A DNA stretch of 64,000 nt from an uncultured Paracoccaceae bacterium (GCA_943787785.1 CALSNT010000013.1:1-64000), one strand, 5' to 3'; shown: positions 8,088 to 17,076, numbered from the stretch's first letter. Numbers and translations: made by a program. Notes: generated from the sequence alone by a model not told the origin.

Positions 8088-10138
8088 GCAATTCGGTGAT
8101 CTTCGCGCCCTTGCTGGCTTGGCCGATGGTCTGGGCGGCCGCTTTGTTGGTGGCGGCGATGGTACTGCTGGCGATTTGGCGCGGGTTGCCCGGTTGGTGG
8201 CTGCGCGGGTTGGCCGGGGTCGTCCTGCTGGCCGCTCTGGCGAACCCGTCATTACAGCGCGAGGATCGCGAAGCGCTGAGCGATATCGTCATCCTGGTGG
8301 TGGACGAAAGCGCCAGTCAGGGGTTGGCGGACCGCCCGGATCAAGTGGACCAGGCGGTGGCGCGCATCGAGGCTGAGGTCGCGCGGCTGGACAACACGGA
8401 ACTCCGAGTCGTGACACTGGGCGATGCTGATGGCGACGGCGGGACCCTGCTGATGAACCGTCTGACCGAGGCGATGGCCGAGGAACCGCGCGCCCGTTTG
8501 GCAGGCGCAATCCTGCTGAGCGATGGGCAGCTTCATGATATTGATGCCGCCCCCCGGATGCCAGCGCCCCTGCATCTGCTGCTGACAGGCCGCGCGACGG
8601 ATTGGGACCGCCGATTACAGGTCTCAAACGCGCCCGCGTTTGCGATTCTGGGCGAACCGGTGACCCTGACCCTCAGGATCGACGATCAGGGCGCGGTGCC
8701 AGCTAACTTGGGCGAGGAAGCCGAGATTTTGATTTCGGTCGATGGTGGCGAACCCAATCGGTTTGTCGTGCCGGTGGGTCGCAATCTGGAATTGCCGGTA
8801 ATGCTGCCGCACGGAGGGTTGAACGTGATTCAATTCACCGTCCCGACGGCTGATGGAGAGCTGACCGACCGCAACAACTCGGCCGTTGTGCAGATCAATG
8901 GTGTACGCGACCGCCTGCGTGTGCTGCTGGTCAGCGGCCAGCCGCATCCCGGCGAGCGCACCTGGCGCAACCTGCTGAAATCCGACAGCTCGGTCGATCT
9001 CGTGCATTTCACCATCCTGCGCCCACCCGAAAAGCAGGACGGCGTGCCGGTTACCGAGCTGTCGCTGATCGCCTTCCCGACCCGAGAGCTGTTCCTCGAC
9101 AAGATCGACGAATTTGATCTGATCATTTTCGACCGCTACAAACGGCGCGGGATACTGCCTCAACTCTATCTCGATAACGTCCGCCAATACGTCGAGGACG
9201 GCGGCGCGGTTCTGATCGCGGCTGGCCCGGATTTCGCCAGTGCCGAATCTATCTGGCGCTCTCCGCTGGGCGATATCTTCCCGGCGGAACCGACTGGCCG
9301 GGTACTGGAAGAAGGGTTTTTGCCGCGCCTCAGCGATCTCGGCCAGCGACATCCTGTAACCGAAGGGCTGGACGGCGGGGGCGCGGACCCGACCTGGGGC
9401 CGCTGGTTCCGCCAGATTGATATCGACGCACGCGGCGGGCAGGTGGTGATGAGCGGCGTCGATGATCGCCCGTTGTTACTACTGGAACGCGTTGGCGAGG
9501 GGCGCATCGCACTGATGGCCTCGGATCATGCCTGGCTGTGGAGCCGTGGGTTTGAGGGCGGCGGGCCGCAGCTGGAACTGCTGCGCCGGTTGGCGCATTG
9601 GATGATGAAAGAACCGGAGCTTGAGGAGGAGACGCTGGCCGTCGTCGCCGAAGGCCAGACCATGACGATTACGCGCCGCACTTTGGGTGACGGCGTTGGA
9701 TCGGTCGCAGTTACCGGGCCTGACGGGGAAACTGCGAGTGTCACGCTGGAACAGACAGGCCCCGGCACCTGGACGACGATCTGGGATGCGCCCGAGATCG
9801 GTCTCTACCGGCTGAAGGAAGGCGATGTGGAGGCAGTAATCGCCCTCGGACCCGCAGCACCGCGAGAGTTCGAACAAACGATCGCGGCCAGCGACCGGCT
9901 GGACCCGGCCCTGGCGGCAGCGGGCGGCGGGACGCTGGTTCTCGAAGCGGGCGCTCCGGATATCCGCACCGTGCGTTCGGGCCGCCCGGCGGTTGGTCGT
10001 GGCTGGATCGGGGTCACACCGCGCGGCGCTTACCGGACGCTGGACGTCCGGGTCATTCCGTTGGTTGCATCCTGGCTGTTCCTGGCGTTGGCCGCGCTGC
10101 TGATGATCGGCGCATGGCTGCGTGAGGGGCGAAAATAG
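8084..10138 (+). CDS. Large VWA-like membrane protein of the MoxR operon
   Basis: 684 residues. Two N-terminal membrane helices (about residues 8-30 and 36-55) are followed by a domain beginning DIVILVVDESASQG, which looks like a degenerate VWA metal site (DxSxS becomes DESAS). Next come beta-rich segments with EPVTLTLRIDDQG, and an amidotransferase-like region around residues 330-460 (VEDGGAVLIAAGPDFAS, GEGRIALMASDHAWLW). One C-terminal helix (about 655-678) ends the protein. Most of the chain should be periplasmic. It is the last gene of the operon after MoxR, DUF58 and DUF4159, and the four probably act together in the envelope. Function unknown. Confidence 0.8.
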   Translation: MSNSVIFAPLLAWPMVWAAALLVAAMVLLAIWRGLPGWWLRGLAGVVLLAALANPSLQREDREALSDIVILVVDESASQGLADRPDQVDQAVARIEAEVARLDNTELRVVTLGDADGDGGTLLMNRLTEAMAEEPRARLAGAILLSDGQLHDIDAAPRMPAPLHLLLTGRATDWDRRLQVSNAPAFAILGEPVTLTLRIDDQGAVPANLGEEAEILISVDGGEPNRFVVPVGRNLELPVMLPHGGLNVIQFTVPTADGELTDRNNSAVVQINGVRDRLRVLLVSGQPHPGERTWRNLLKSDSSVDLVHFTILRPPEKQDGVPVTELSLIAFPTRELFLDKIDEFDLIIFDRYKRRGILPQLYLDNVRQYVEDGGAVLIAAGPDFASAESIWRSPLGDIFPAEPTGRVLEEGFLPRLSDLGQRHPVTEGLDGGGADPTWGRWFRQIDIDARGGQVVMSGVDDRPLLLLERVGEGRIALMASDHAWLWSRGFEGGGPQLELLRRLAHWMMKEPELEEETLAVVAEGQTMTITRRTLGDGVGSVAVTGPDGETASVTLEQTGPGTWTTIWDAPEIGLYRLKEGDVEAVIALGPAAPREFEQTIAASDRLDPALAAAGGGTLVLEAGAPDIRTVRSGRPAVGRGWIGVTPRGAYRTLDVRVIPLVASWLFLALAALLMIGAWLREGRK

Positions 10139-10146
10139 AGGGCTTG

Positions 10147-10177
10147 TGCCGGGCGCCTTTCAGGCTCGATTCCGGGC
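10147..10177 (-). repeat. 31-bp palindromic repeat, copy A
   Basis: Read on the minus strand, GCCCGGAATCGAGCCTGAAA is followed by GGCGCCCGGCA. It matches copies at 10701-10731 and 43673-43703 at roughly 26-28 of 31 positions by eye. An inner hairpin GCCT-GAA-AGGC sits inside a GCCCGG outer arm. It lies just after the MoxR operon, in the opposite orientation to copy B, so A and B flank the gene at 10225-10581. Confidence 0.55.
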
Positions 10178-10224
10178 AAAAGGGGTCATCCGCAACTGTT
10201 TGCCAGACGTCGGGCTAGCCAAAT

Positions 10225-10581
10225 CTAGCGCAGGTCCAGCCGAAACAACTCACCACCCCACCCTTCGGTAAAAGTCCGCGCCTCGATCATCACATGATCC
10301 AACGCATCGGGAATGACGATTCCGGACTGGCTGCGGGTGAAGGGCTGCTCATTTACATGCGGATGCAGTAGAACACGCAAGCCAAGTTCGGTCCCCTCAG
10401 GGGACAGCACGCGCCAGCCGTCGGCGTAATCCTCCCAACCGGTATCACCGTGGGACAGGGTGACCGAGATCGACCAGCTGTCCCCCGATTTCTTTGCGGT
10501 GGCGTCTTCAACGACAGCCGGGTCGGCAACGGCGGCAGAGGCAAACAGTGCCAGCGTGGTGGTGAGCGTGACGTGTTTCAT
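10225..10581 (-). CDS. Hypothetical secreted protein
   Basis: 118 residues. The start at 10581 gives a short signal peptide, MKHVTLTTTLALFASAAVADP, with cleavage likely after AVA. The mature part reads SWSISVTLSHGDTGWEDYADGWRVL and later HVMIEARTFTEGWGGELFRLDL, a compact beta-rich domain I cannot assign to a named family. Cysteines are absent. It stands alone, transcribed against both neighbours, between two inverted copies of a 31-bp repeat. Confidence 0.7.
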   Translation of the reverse strand: MKHVTLTTTLALFASAAVADPAVVEDATAKKSGDSWSISVTLSHGDTGWEDYADGWRVLSPEGTELGLRVLLHPHVNEQPFTRSQSGIVIPDALDHVMIEARTFTEGWGGELFRLDLR

Positions 10582-10700
10582 GTCGCCATTCTGCCCGATC
10601 ACTGCGCCGCTGTCGCCCCGCTTGTTGTCACAGTCCCGTGGGGTTTGGATCGGGCTTTGGCGTGTTGAAATGCGTGGGCCAGTCGCAGGCGTGCTGCCCT

Positions 10701-10731
10701 GCTCGAAATTAAGCCTGAAAGGCGCCGGGCA
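10701..10731 (+). repeat. 31-bp palindromic repeat, copy B
   Basis: GCTCGAAATTAAGCCTGAAA followed by GGCGCCGGGCA. It has the same orientation as copy C at 43673 and is inverted relative to copy A at 10147. It lies 92 bases before the glcD start. The inner GCCTGAAAGGC hairpin is intact. It could be a REP-type palindrome or an operator; the sequence alone cannot decide. Confidence 0.55.
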
Positions 10732-10822
10732 TGACCCACCACCCGCGTCAGGCCATATATGTTGCGGATCAAGTCAACAGTGCATTAGTCTTGAACAGCC
10801 GCGTTTTCCAAAGGTCACCCAA

Positions 10823-12259
10823 ATGGACATGCCCGCCCCAGACGCCGCAATCATGGCCCGCAAGGCCGAGGTCGTGGCGCGTTTGCAATCGGTCTTGCCC
10901 GACGGAGCGGTGATCCACGACCCGCAGGAAACCCGCGCCTACGAATGCGACGGGCTGGTCGCGTATAAATGCCCGCCAATGGCTGCTGTTCTGCCTGCCT
11001 CGACCGATGAGGTTTCGGCGGTGCTGAAGGTCTGCCACGAGATGGGCGTGCCTGTGGTGCCGCGTGGGTCGGGGACGTCTCTGGCCGGGGGCGCGCTGCC
11101 GACAGCCGACAGCGTGATCCTGGGCGTGGCGCGCCTGAACGCTGTTTTGGAAACCGATTACGACAACCGGGTGATCCGGGTTCAGTCGGGCCGCACGAAC
11201 CTGAGTGTGTCCGGTACGGTCGAGGAACAGGGGTTTTTCTACGCCCCCGACCCGTCGTCACAACTGGCCTGCGCAATCGCCGGGAACATCGCGATGAACT
11301 CGGGCGGGGCGCATTGCTTGAAATACGGGGTGACGACCAACAACCTGCTGGGTGTGACGATGGTGCTAATGGACGGCACCGTGGTCGAGGTCGGCGGCGC
11401 CCATTTGGATGCACCGGGGCTGGACCTGTTGGGCGTGATCTGCGGCAGTGAAGGTCAGTTGGGCGTCGTTACCGAGGCGACCCTGCGCATCCTGGCGAAA
11501 CCCGAAGGCGCGCGCCCGGTCCTGATCGGCTTTGACAGTGACGAGGTCGCCGGCGCCTGTGTGTCCGACATCATCAAGGCGGGCGTTCTGCCCGTCGCCA
11601 TCGAATTCATGGACCGCCCCTGCATCCGCGCCACGGACGACTTCTCGGGCGCCGGCTATCCAGATTGCGAAGCCCTGCTGATTGTCGAGGTCGAAGGCTC
11701 CGAGGCCGAGATTGCCGAGCAACTGGGCGTCATCACCGGCATCGCGCGCCAACACAATCCGGTGGAACTGCGCGAAAGCGGCTCGGACGAGGAAAGCGCG
11801 CGCATCTGGCTGGGCCGCAAGGCTGCGTTCGGGGCGATGGGGCAGATCAACGACTACATGTGTCTGGACGGAACCATCCCGGTCAGCGCCCTGCCGCTGG
11901 TGCTGCGCCGGATTGGTGAATTGTCGAAGGAGTACGGACTGGACGTCGCCAACGTCTTCCACGCAGGCGACGGCAATATGCATCCGCTGATCCTCTATGA
12001 TGCGAATAAGGACGGCGATTTGCAGACCTGTGAGGCGCTGGGCGAGGAAATCCTGAAACTCTGCGTCGAGGTCGGCGGCTGCCTGACCGGAGAACATGGT
12101 GTTGGCATCGAAAAACGCGAACTGATGCGTGTGCAGTATTCCGACGACGATCTGGAGGCGCAGATGTCCGTCAAGGATGTGTTTGATCCGGCATGGTTGT
12201 TGAACCCGGCCAAGGTATTCCCGTTGACATCCAGCAGTGCACGCCGCGACGCAGCCTGA
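10823..12259 (+). CDS. glcD: Glycolate oxidase, FAD-binding subunit GlcD
   Basis: 478 residues. GlcD is the flavin-binding catalytic subunit of the GlcDEF complex, which oxidises glycolate to glyoxylate and passes electrons to the membrane quinone pool. The FAD-binding PCMH domain contains PVVPRGSGTSLAGGALP (about residues 77-93) and NIAMNSGGAHCLKYG. The C-terminal cap shows NVFHAGDGNMHPLILYD and CLTGEHGVGIEKRELM, typical of the family. The ATG at 10823 gives the normal length; the frame stays open back to 10460. glcE and glcF follow, but a separate small gene lies between glcD and glcE. Confidence 0.93.
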   Translation: MDMPAPDAAIMARKAEVVARLQSVLPDGAVIHDPQETRAYECDGLVAYKCPPMAAVLPASTDEVSAVLKVCHEMGVPVVPRGSGTSLAGGALPTADSVILGVARLNAVLETDYDNRVIRVQSGRTNLSVSGTVEEQGFFYAPDPSSQLACAIAGNIAMNSGGAHCLKYGVTTNNLLGVTMVLMDGTVVEVGGAHLDAPGLDLLGVICGSEGQLGVVTEATLRILAKPEGARPVLIGFDSDEVAGACVSDIIKAGVLPVAIEFMDRPCIRATDDFSGAGYPDCEALLIVEVEGSEAEIAEQLGVITGIARQHNPVELRESGSDEESARIWLGRKAAFGAMGQINDYMCLDGTIPVSALPLVLRRIGELSKEYGLDVANVFHAGDGNMHPLILYDANKDGDLQTCEALGEEILKLCVEVGGCLTGEHGVGIEKRELMRVQYSDDDLEAQMSVKDVFDPAWLLNPAKVFPLTSSSARRDAA

Positions 12260-12434
12260 ACGGCGCTCGACGCGGGTCGAAAAGATATTTGTCGCAACGT
12301 CTGATGGGTATCAGCGGCCATTGGGCCGCGACCATGGCCTACGCCGAACGATGTTATTTTGAACGAACCGCGGCGACTCTCCACTTACTAAGCAGACACA
12401 CATCGCTTGGCCTTCGAAAAAGTGGGGAATTGAG

Positions 12435-12839
12435 ATGTCCTTGAATTCATTGAAAACGACAATCGCTGCCGCGCTGATACTCACCTCGCTCAGCGTCACC
12501 GCCGCAGAGGCTGCCGATCGCAGTAATTCGCCAGGCGCGTCCAGAACTCCGCAACATCAGCGATTGCTTGACGTCGGGAGCCGGGCCGTGCCTGTTTTCC
12601 CGTTGAAAATCAAATGCGCGGTGTTCAGCCCGTCCGGCGCAGACTCCAGGCACATCGCTTATTGGCGCGATAACGGCATGCCGGTTCCTGCTGGAACAAA
12701 AGTGAAGGTAAAGGTCCTTACCTACATCGGTCACCCAACACTGCCGGCCATCGCGCAGGGGGCCAAACACGTGATTCTGAACAATATGCCGTCTTGGCCC
12801 GTGCCGATCGCGACCGCTTGTCAGGCAACTGTTATGTGA
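12435..12839 (+). CDS. Hypothetical secreted protein between glcD and glcE
   Basis: 134 residues. The N-terminus MSLNSLKTTIAAALILTSLS continues to VTAAEAAD, a classical signal peptide with cleavage after about residue 27. The mature region includes FPLKIKCAVFSPSGAD, AGTKVKVKVLTYIGH and a C-terminal IATACQATVM, with two cysteines that could form a disulphide. No family was recognised. It starts 176 bases after glcD and ends 126 bases before glcE. Rare interruption of glc genes suggests it is an insertion rather than a Glc subunit. Confidence 0.65.
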   Translation: MSLNSLKTTIAAALILTSLSVTAAEAADRSNSPGASRTPQHQRLLDVGSRAVPVFPLKIKCAVFSPSGADSRHIAYWRDNGMPVPAGTKVKVKVLTYIGHPTLPAIAQGAKHVILNNMPSWPVPIATACQATVM

Positions 12840-12964
12840 ACTGCTAGAAATGGTACGTGAACCGCTTTGAAAACCAGTGCGCGGGCAGTTCTCGTCTCTT
12901 GTGAATTCCGGAAGGATGCTGCAGCTTTGCCCTCTGGGATACTTCCAAATCAAAGTTGCGCCGC

Positions 12965-14080
12965 ATGACACCTGAAACCGAAACAGAGCTGTCTGAGGCG
13001 GTACGCGATGCAGCCGGGCCTTTGGCGGTGGTTGCGGGCGGGACGCGTGCGCATGGCGCCACGGGTGCGCCCTTGTCCGTGGCCGGGCTGAACGGTGTGC
13101 GCCTGTACGAACCCGGCGCGCTGACTCTGGTGGTCGGAGCCGGAACGCCGCTGGCCGAAGTTGAGGCGACCCTGGCAGAGGAAGGCCAGCGCCTGGCGTT
13201 CGAACCGCCGGACATGCGCCGCCTGCTGGCGAAGGTGGCCGATAGTGGGACCGGCGACCCGACGATCGGCGGCGTGGTTGCCACAAACGCTTCGGGTCCG
13301 CGCCGCATCCAGACGGGGGCCTGTCGGGATCACCTTCTGGGTGTGCGGTTCGTCGATGGCTCCGGGACGATTATCAAGAACGGCGGGCGGGTGATGAAGA
13401 ACGTCACCGGCTACGATCTGGTTAAGCTGCTTTGCGGCTCTCACGGAACGCTGGGCGTGCTGAGCGAGGTCGCGTTGAAAGTGTTGCCCGCAGCGGATGC
13501 TATGGCGGTTGTTCGAATTGAAGGGCTGTCCGTGTCGGATGCGGTTTCCGCCATGTCGCAGGCGCTGGGGTCCCCTTGGGATGTGACCGGAGCGGCGCAT
13601 TTGCCCGGTGAAGCGCCACAAACATTGATCCGCGTCGAAGGCTCTGCAGCCTCAGTGGCGGAACGCGGTGGCAAGCTGGCCGCGCTTCTGGGGCAGGGGG
13701 CCGAGGTCGATGTGGACCCGGATCCGGAAATCTGGGCCGATGTTCGGGACGCGACCGTCTTTGCCGGCGGGTCCGAGGATGTCTGGCGGGTCAGCGTTAA
13801 ACCAAGTGATGCACCCGAGGTCGTGCGCCGGGTTCCGGCAAGCAAACTGTTGCTCGACTGGGGCGGTGGGTTGATATGGGCCGGCGTCGCGCCGGGCTCG
13901 GACGTACGCGGAATGCTTGGTGATGTCGCGGGGCATGCTACGTTAGTGCGCGCGGAGTCAGCGACGCGCACACGGTTGGGGACATTTCATCCCGAAGCCA
14001 CACCGCTGGCGGCAATTTCAGAAGGGCTCAGGTCGAAATTCGACCCACGTGGGATACTTAATCGTGGAGTGATGGGGTGA
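12965..14080 (+). CDS. glcE: Glycolate oxidase subunit GlcE
   Basis: 371 residues. GlcE is the second FAD-binding subunit of glycolate oxidase. The flavin domain shows GPLAVVAGGTRAHGATG near residues 16-32, LAFEPPDMRRLLAK, GDPTIGGVVATNASGPRRI and GRVMKNVTGYDLVKLLCGSHGTLG. The C-terminus ends ...SKFDPRGILNRGVMG, as is usual. The ATG at 12965 is used; an in-frame TTG lies 9 bases earlier. Its stop overlaps the GTG start of glcF, indicating coupled translation. Confidence 0.92.
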   Translation: MTPETETELSEAVRDAAGPLAVVAGGTRAHGATGAPLSVAGLNGVRLYEPGALTLVVGAGTPLAEVEATLAEEGQRLAFEPPDMRRLLAKVADSGTGDPTIGGVVATNASGPRRIQTGACRDHLLGVRFVDGSGTIIKNGGRVMKNVTGYDLVKLLCGSHGTLGVLSEVALKVLPAADAMAVVRIEGLSVSDAVSAMSQALGSPWDVTGAAHLPGEAPQTLIRVEGSAASVAERGGKLAALLGQGAEVDVDPDPEIWADVRDATVFAGGSEDVWRVSVKPSDAPEVVRRVPASKLLLDWGGGLIWAGVAPGSDVRGMLGDVAGHATLVRAESATRTRLGTFHPEATPLAAISEGLRSKFDPRGILNRGVMG

Positions 14081-15354
14081 GAACCGAATTCACCGAAGCA
14101 CAGCTTGCCGACCCGGACATCGCACGCAGCAACGAGATTCTGCGCGCCTGCGTTCATTGCGGGTTCTGCACCGCAACCTGCCCGACGTATCAGGTGCTGG
14201 GCGACGAGCTCGATAGTCCGCGCGGACGCATTTACCTGATGAAGGACATGCTGGAATCTGGTCGAGCAGCGGATGCGCAGACCGTCAAACATATCGACCG
14301 CTGCCTTAGTTGCCTTGCCTGCATGACGACCTGTCCGTCGGGCGTGCACTACATGCATCTTGTGGACCATGCACGCGCTCATATCGAGGCGACCTACAAA
14401 CGACCGATGGCTGAGCGTCTGTTGCGCGGCATCCTTGCCCGCGTGCTGCCCTATCCGGGTCGGTTCCGGCTGGCCCTGCTGGGGGCCAAGATGGCGCGAC
14501 CGTTCCGCCGCTGGCTGCCCGACGCGCGGCTGCGGGCGATGGTCTCGATGGCCCCGAAAACCGTCCCGCCGGTGTCGCGCAACGATGACCCGCAGGTTTT
14601 TCCGGCGCTCGGCGAGCGAAAGATGCGGGTCGCGCTGATGACCGGCTGTGCGCAAAAAGCGCTGAACACCGATATCAACGACGCCACGATCCGCGTGCTG
14701 ACGCGGCTGGGGGCCGAGGTTCTGGTCTCGCGCGGGCAGGGATGTTGCGGCGCTCTGGTGCATCACATGGGGCGTACCGAAGAAAGCCACCGGTTTGCGC
14801 GGGCCAACATCGCTGCATGGTGGGGTGAGGGCGCGCTGGACGCAATTGTCGTCAACACGTCTGGCTGTGGCACCACGGTGAAGGATTACGGCCACATGTT
14901 CCGCAACGCACCTGAGGCTGAAGCCGCCAAATGGGTCTCGGATACGGCCATGGACATCACGGAAGTGCTTGCGAAGCTTGCGATGCCCAAGGGCACAGGC
15001 AACGGAATGCGCGTTGCCTATCACGCGGCCTGTTCGTTGCAGCATGGACAGCAGATCAAAACCCTGCCTAAAAACCTGCTGCGCGCTGCCGGTTTTGAGG
15101 TGGTAGAGCCGGCGGACAGTCATCTGTGCTGCGGGTCAGCCGGCACCTACAATCTTATGCAGCCAGAGATTTCCGGCCAGCTCAAGGCGCGCAAAGTGCA
15201 GACACTTGAAGCCACCACGCCTGAGGTCATTGCGGCCGGAAACATAGGCTGCATGATGCAGATCGGCGGCGGGACGGATGTGCCGGTTGTGCATACTGTG
15301 GAGTTGCTCGATTGGGCGACAGGCGGACCAAAACCGGACGCACTTTCAGATTAG
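14077..15354 (+). CDS. glcF: Glycolate oxidase iron-sulfur subunit GlcF
   Basis: 425 residues with a GTG start overlapping the glcE stop. Two 4Fe-4S ferredoxin motifs are present: Cys25, 28, 31, 35 (CVHCGFCTATC) and Cys76, 79, 82, 86 (CLSCLACMTTC). Two CCG domains follow (SRGQGCCGALVHHMG and DSHLCCGSAGTYNL). This subunit carries electrons from the GlcDE flavins towards the membrane. No transporter or glcC-like regulator is adjacent. Confidence 0.94.
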   Translation: MRTEFTEAQLADPDIARSNEILRACVHCGFCTATCPTYQVLGDELDSPRGRIYLMKDMLESGRAADAQTVKHIDRCLSCLACMTTCPSGVHYMHLVDHARAHIEATYKRPMAERLLRGILARVLPYPGRFRLALLGAKMARPFRRWLPDARLRAMVSMAPKTVPPVSRNDDPQVFPALGERKMRVALMTGCAQKALNTDINDATIRVLTRLGAEVLVSRGQGCCGALVHHMGRTEESHRFARANIAAWWGEGALDAIVVNTSGCGTTVKDYGHMFRNAPEAEAAKWVSDTAMDITEVLAKLAMPKGTGNGMRVAYHAACSLQHGQQIKTLPKNLLRAAGFEVVEPADSHLCCGSAGTYNLMQPEISGQLKARKVQTLEATTPEVIAAGNIGCMMQIGGGTDVPVVHTVELLDWATGGPKPDALSD

Positions 15355-15593
15355 AGTACGGCCGGGAACACCGCTCTGGCTACCCGCTCATAACCGGCTG
15401 TCTTTTCTTCGCAAAAACTCCTGGTTCGTTCATCGAGGCGCCATCGGTTCAAGCCCGGTGGACGACGGGCCGGTGCCCGCCCTGACATAGCATCAAGCCG
15501 TGATGCTGCAATTCCTCAGACCTGCCACAATCCGGTCAAATCGGCGCCGCCCGATTGAAATAGTTGCGAAAGCGTGAACAATCGGACCAGACC

Positions 15594-16421
15594 ATGATGC
15601 GCGCATTCTTCCTTACCCTGATCTCTGCCTTGATGTTGGCCAGCCCGATCATGGCAAATGACCCGTCGGCCCTGTCCGAGCTGGTCACCAGCAATGACAG
15701 CAAGGGCTGGGATGGCGTCGGGCGAATCGATGTGGCCGGGCGCAGTTTCTGCACCGGAGCGCTGATCGCACCGAACCTCGTGCTGACGGCGGGGCATTGT
15801 CTTTTCAACCCCAAAACGCTGGCGCGCGTGGGCAACGATGAGGTTCAGTTTCGCGCGGGTTGGCGCAACGGGCGCGCATCGGCCTATCGCGGTGTGCGCC
15901 GAAGCGTCGTGCACCCCGATTTCAACTATGCCGGTCCGGACAAGGTGCACCGTGTCGCCAACGATCTTGCTTTGTTGGAATTGGATCACCCGGTCGAAAA
16001 CGTTTCGGTCAAGCCATTTGATACGGCTTCGCGCCCAAGGAAAGGGGCGGAAGTCGCAGTGGTTTCATACGCGGTGGACCGTGCCGAGAACCCCAGTCTG
16101 CAACAGTTGTGCCATGTGCTTGCGCGCCAGTCAGGGGCGCTGGTCCTGTCGTGTGATGCCAATTTCGGCACGTCCGGTGCGCCTGTATTCGTAGTGGAAT
16201 ATGGGGTCGCAAGGATTGTTTCGGTAATCTCGGCCAAGGCAGACCTGAAGGGAAAATTAGTGTCACTGGGAACGTCCTTGGAAAAGCCATTGGCTGAGAT
16301 GCGCACGCTTCTGGCCGCGCAGACTGCGCCTGTGACAAACGTGTCCGATGGATTGCCCAAGGTGCGGCGTTTGTCGGTTGGTGATAATCGCAATACGGGC
16401 GCAAAATTCCTGCGACCATAG
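15594..16421 (+). CDS. Secreted trypsin-like serine protease
   Basis: 275 residues. Signal peptide MMRAFFLTLISALMLASPIM is followed by A-ND, a likely cleavage site. The S1 protease triad is complete: His68 in TAGHC, Asp124 in ANDLALLELD, Ser194 in FGTSGAPV. The protein stops soon after the protease domain, and no PDZ domain is seen, so it is unlike HtrA/DegP. It is probably periplasmic or secreted. An in-frame start at 15564 would place charged residues before the signal peptide and is less likely. It lies 184 bases before hsp20 but probably has its own promoter. Confidence 0.85.
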   Translation: MMRAFFLTLISALMLASPIMANDPSALSELVTSNDSKGWDGVGRIDVAGRSFCTGALIAPNLVLTAGHCLFNPKTLARVGNDEVQFRAGWRNGRASAYRGVRRSVVHPDFNYAGPDKVHRVANDLALLELDHPVENVSVKPFDTASRPRKGAEVAVVSYAVDRAENPSLQQLCHVLARQSGALVLSCDANFGTSGAPVFVVEYGVARIVSVISAKADLKGKLVSLGTSLEKPLAEMRTLLAAQTAPVTNVSDGLPKVRRLSVGDNRNTGAKFLRP

Positions 16422-16475
16422 GCGATGCACCTGATAACCAGCTGATTTGAAGACATAAAAATATGGGCGTGCGCT

Positions 16476-16504
16476 CTTGAACGGGGCGCCGCCAGTTCCC
16501 ATAT
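16476..16504 (+). promoter_or_regulatory. RpoH (sigma-32) heat-shock promoter of hsp20
   Basis: CTTGAA at 16476-16481, a 16-base spacer, and CCCATAT at 16498-16504. These match the sigma-32 consensus (CTTGAAA, 12-16 bases, CCCATnT) closely. Transcription would begin near 16511, leaving a leader of about 95 bases before the hsp20 start. Only the matching motif, spacing and gene identity support it; no start site has been measured. Confidence 0.8.
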
Positions 16505-16511
16505 CGCAGAT

Positions 16512-16605
16512 GTTGGATGCCTGAATAGGGTCCGGCGAATCCCAAAGCCCGTCCGATGATCGGAGGGCTCACATCGTTGTCGCTTTCGAAAAGGATGACC
16601 TCAAA
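16512..16605 (+). promoter_or_regulatory. ROSE-like RNA thermometer in the hsp20 leader
   Basis: The leader has a long hairpin at 16546-16569 (AGCCC with TCCGA pairing TCGGA with GGGCT) and a start-proximal hairpin at 16580-16595. In the latter, TCGCTTT pairs with AAAGGA around a CGA loop, leaving one G (16582) unpaired opposite the Shine-Dalgarno. UYGCU pairing with AGGA around a bulged G is the defining ROSE core. AGGA (16592-16595) is 10 bases from the ATG. Below heat-shock temperature the ribosome site would be masked. The structure was paired by eye. Confidence 0.7.
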
Positions 16606-17076
16606 ATGCGTACTTTTGACCTGACACCGCTCTACCGTTCCACCGTTGGTTTCGACCAGATGGCTGGCCTGATGGACCGGGTGCTCGCCGAACCCAATGG
16701 CGGGCAGACCTATCCTCCCTACAATATTGAAAAAACTGCCGAAGATGGCTGGCGCATCTCGATTGCCGCCGCTGGCTTCAGTGAAGACGACCTGAACGTG
16801 GAAGTCCGCGAGAATAACCTGATCGTCAGCGCCAAGCGCGCCGAAGAAGACGGCAACCGCAACTTTCTGCACCGTGGCATCGCCACCCGCGCGTTCGAGC
16901 GTCGCTTCCATCTTGCCGACCACGTCAAAGTGACCGGCGCGTCCTATGTCAGTGGCATGCTGAACATCGATCTGGTGCGTGAAGTGCCCGAGGCGCTGAA
17001 GCCGCGCACGATCCAGATCGCCAAGGGCGAGACGGTGGAAGCCAAAGTGGTCGAGAAGAAGAAAAAAGCCGCCTGA
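16606..17076 (+). CDS. Small heat-shock protein (Hsp20/IbpA family)
   Basis: 156 residues. The alpha-crystallin domain covers about residues 40-140, with PYNIEKTAEDGWRISIAAAG, NNLIVSAKR and a C-terminal YVSGMLNIDLVREVPEALKP. The N-terminal MRTFDLTPLYRSTVGFDQM is typical of alphaproteobacterial IbpA-type proteins. It holds unfolding proteins for refolding by DnaK/ClpB. It is monocistronic: sigma-32 promoter and thermometer upstream, strong terminator downstream. The lysine-rich tail KVVEKKKKAA is unremarkable. Confidence 0.92.
   Translation: MRTFDLTPLYRSTVGFDQMAGLMDRVLAEPNGGQTYPPYNIEKTAEDGWRISIAAAGFSEDDLNVEVRENNLIVSAKRAEEDGNRNFLHRGIATRAFERRFHLADHVKVTGASYVSGMLNIDLVREVPEALKPRTIQIAKGETVEAKVVEKKKKAA

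Noticed and set aside
15443-15459. T-arm-like ATCGG-TTCAAGC-CCGGT resembling part of a tRNA
   Set aside because: No matching acceptor stem, D-arm or anticodon arm at the right distances.
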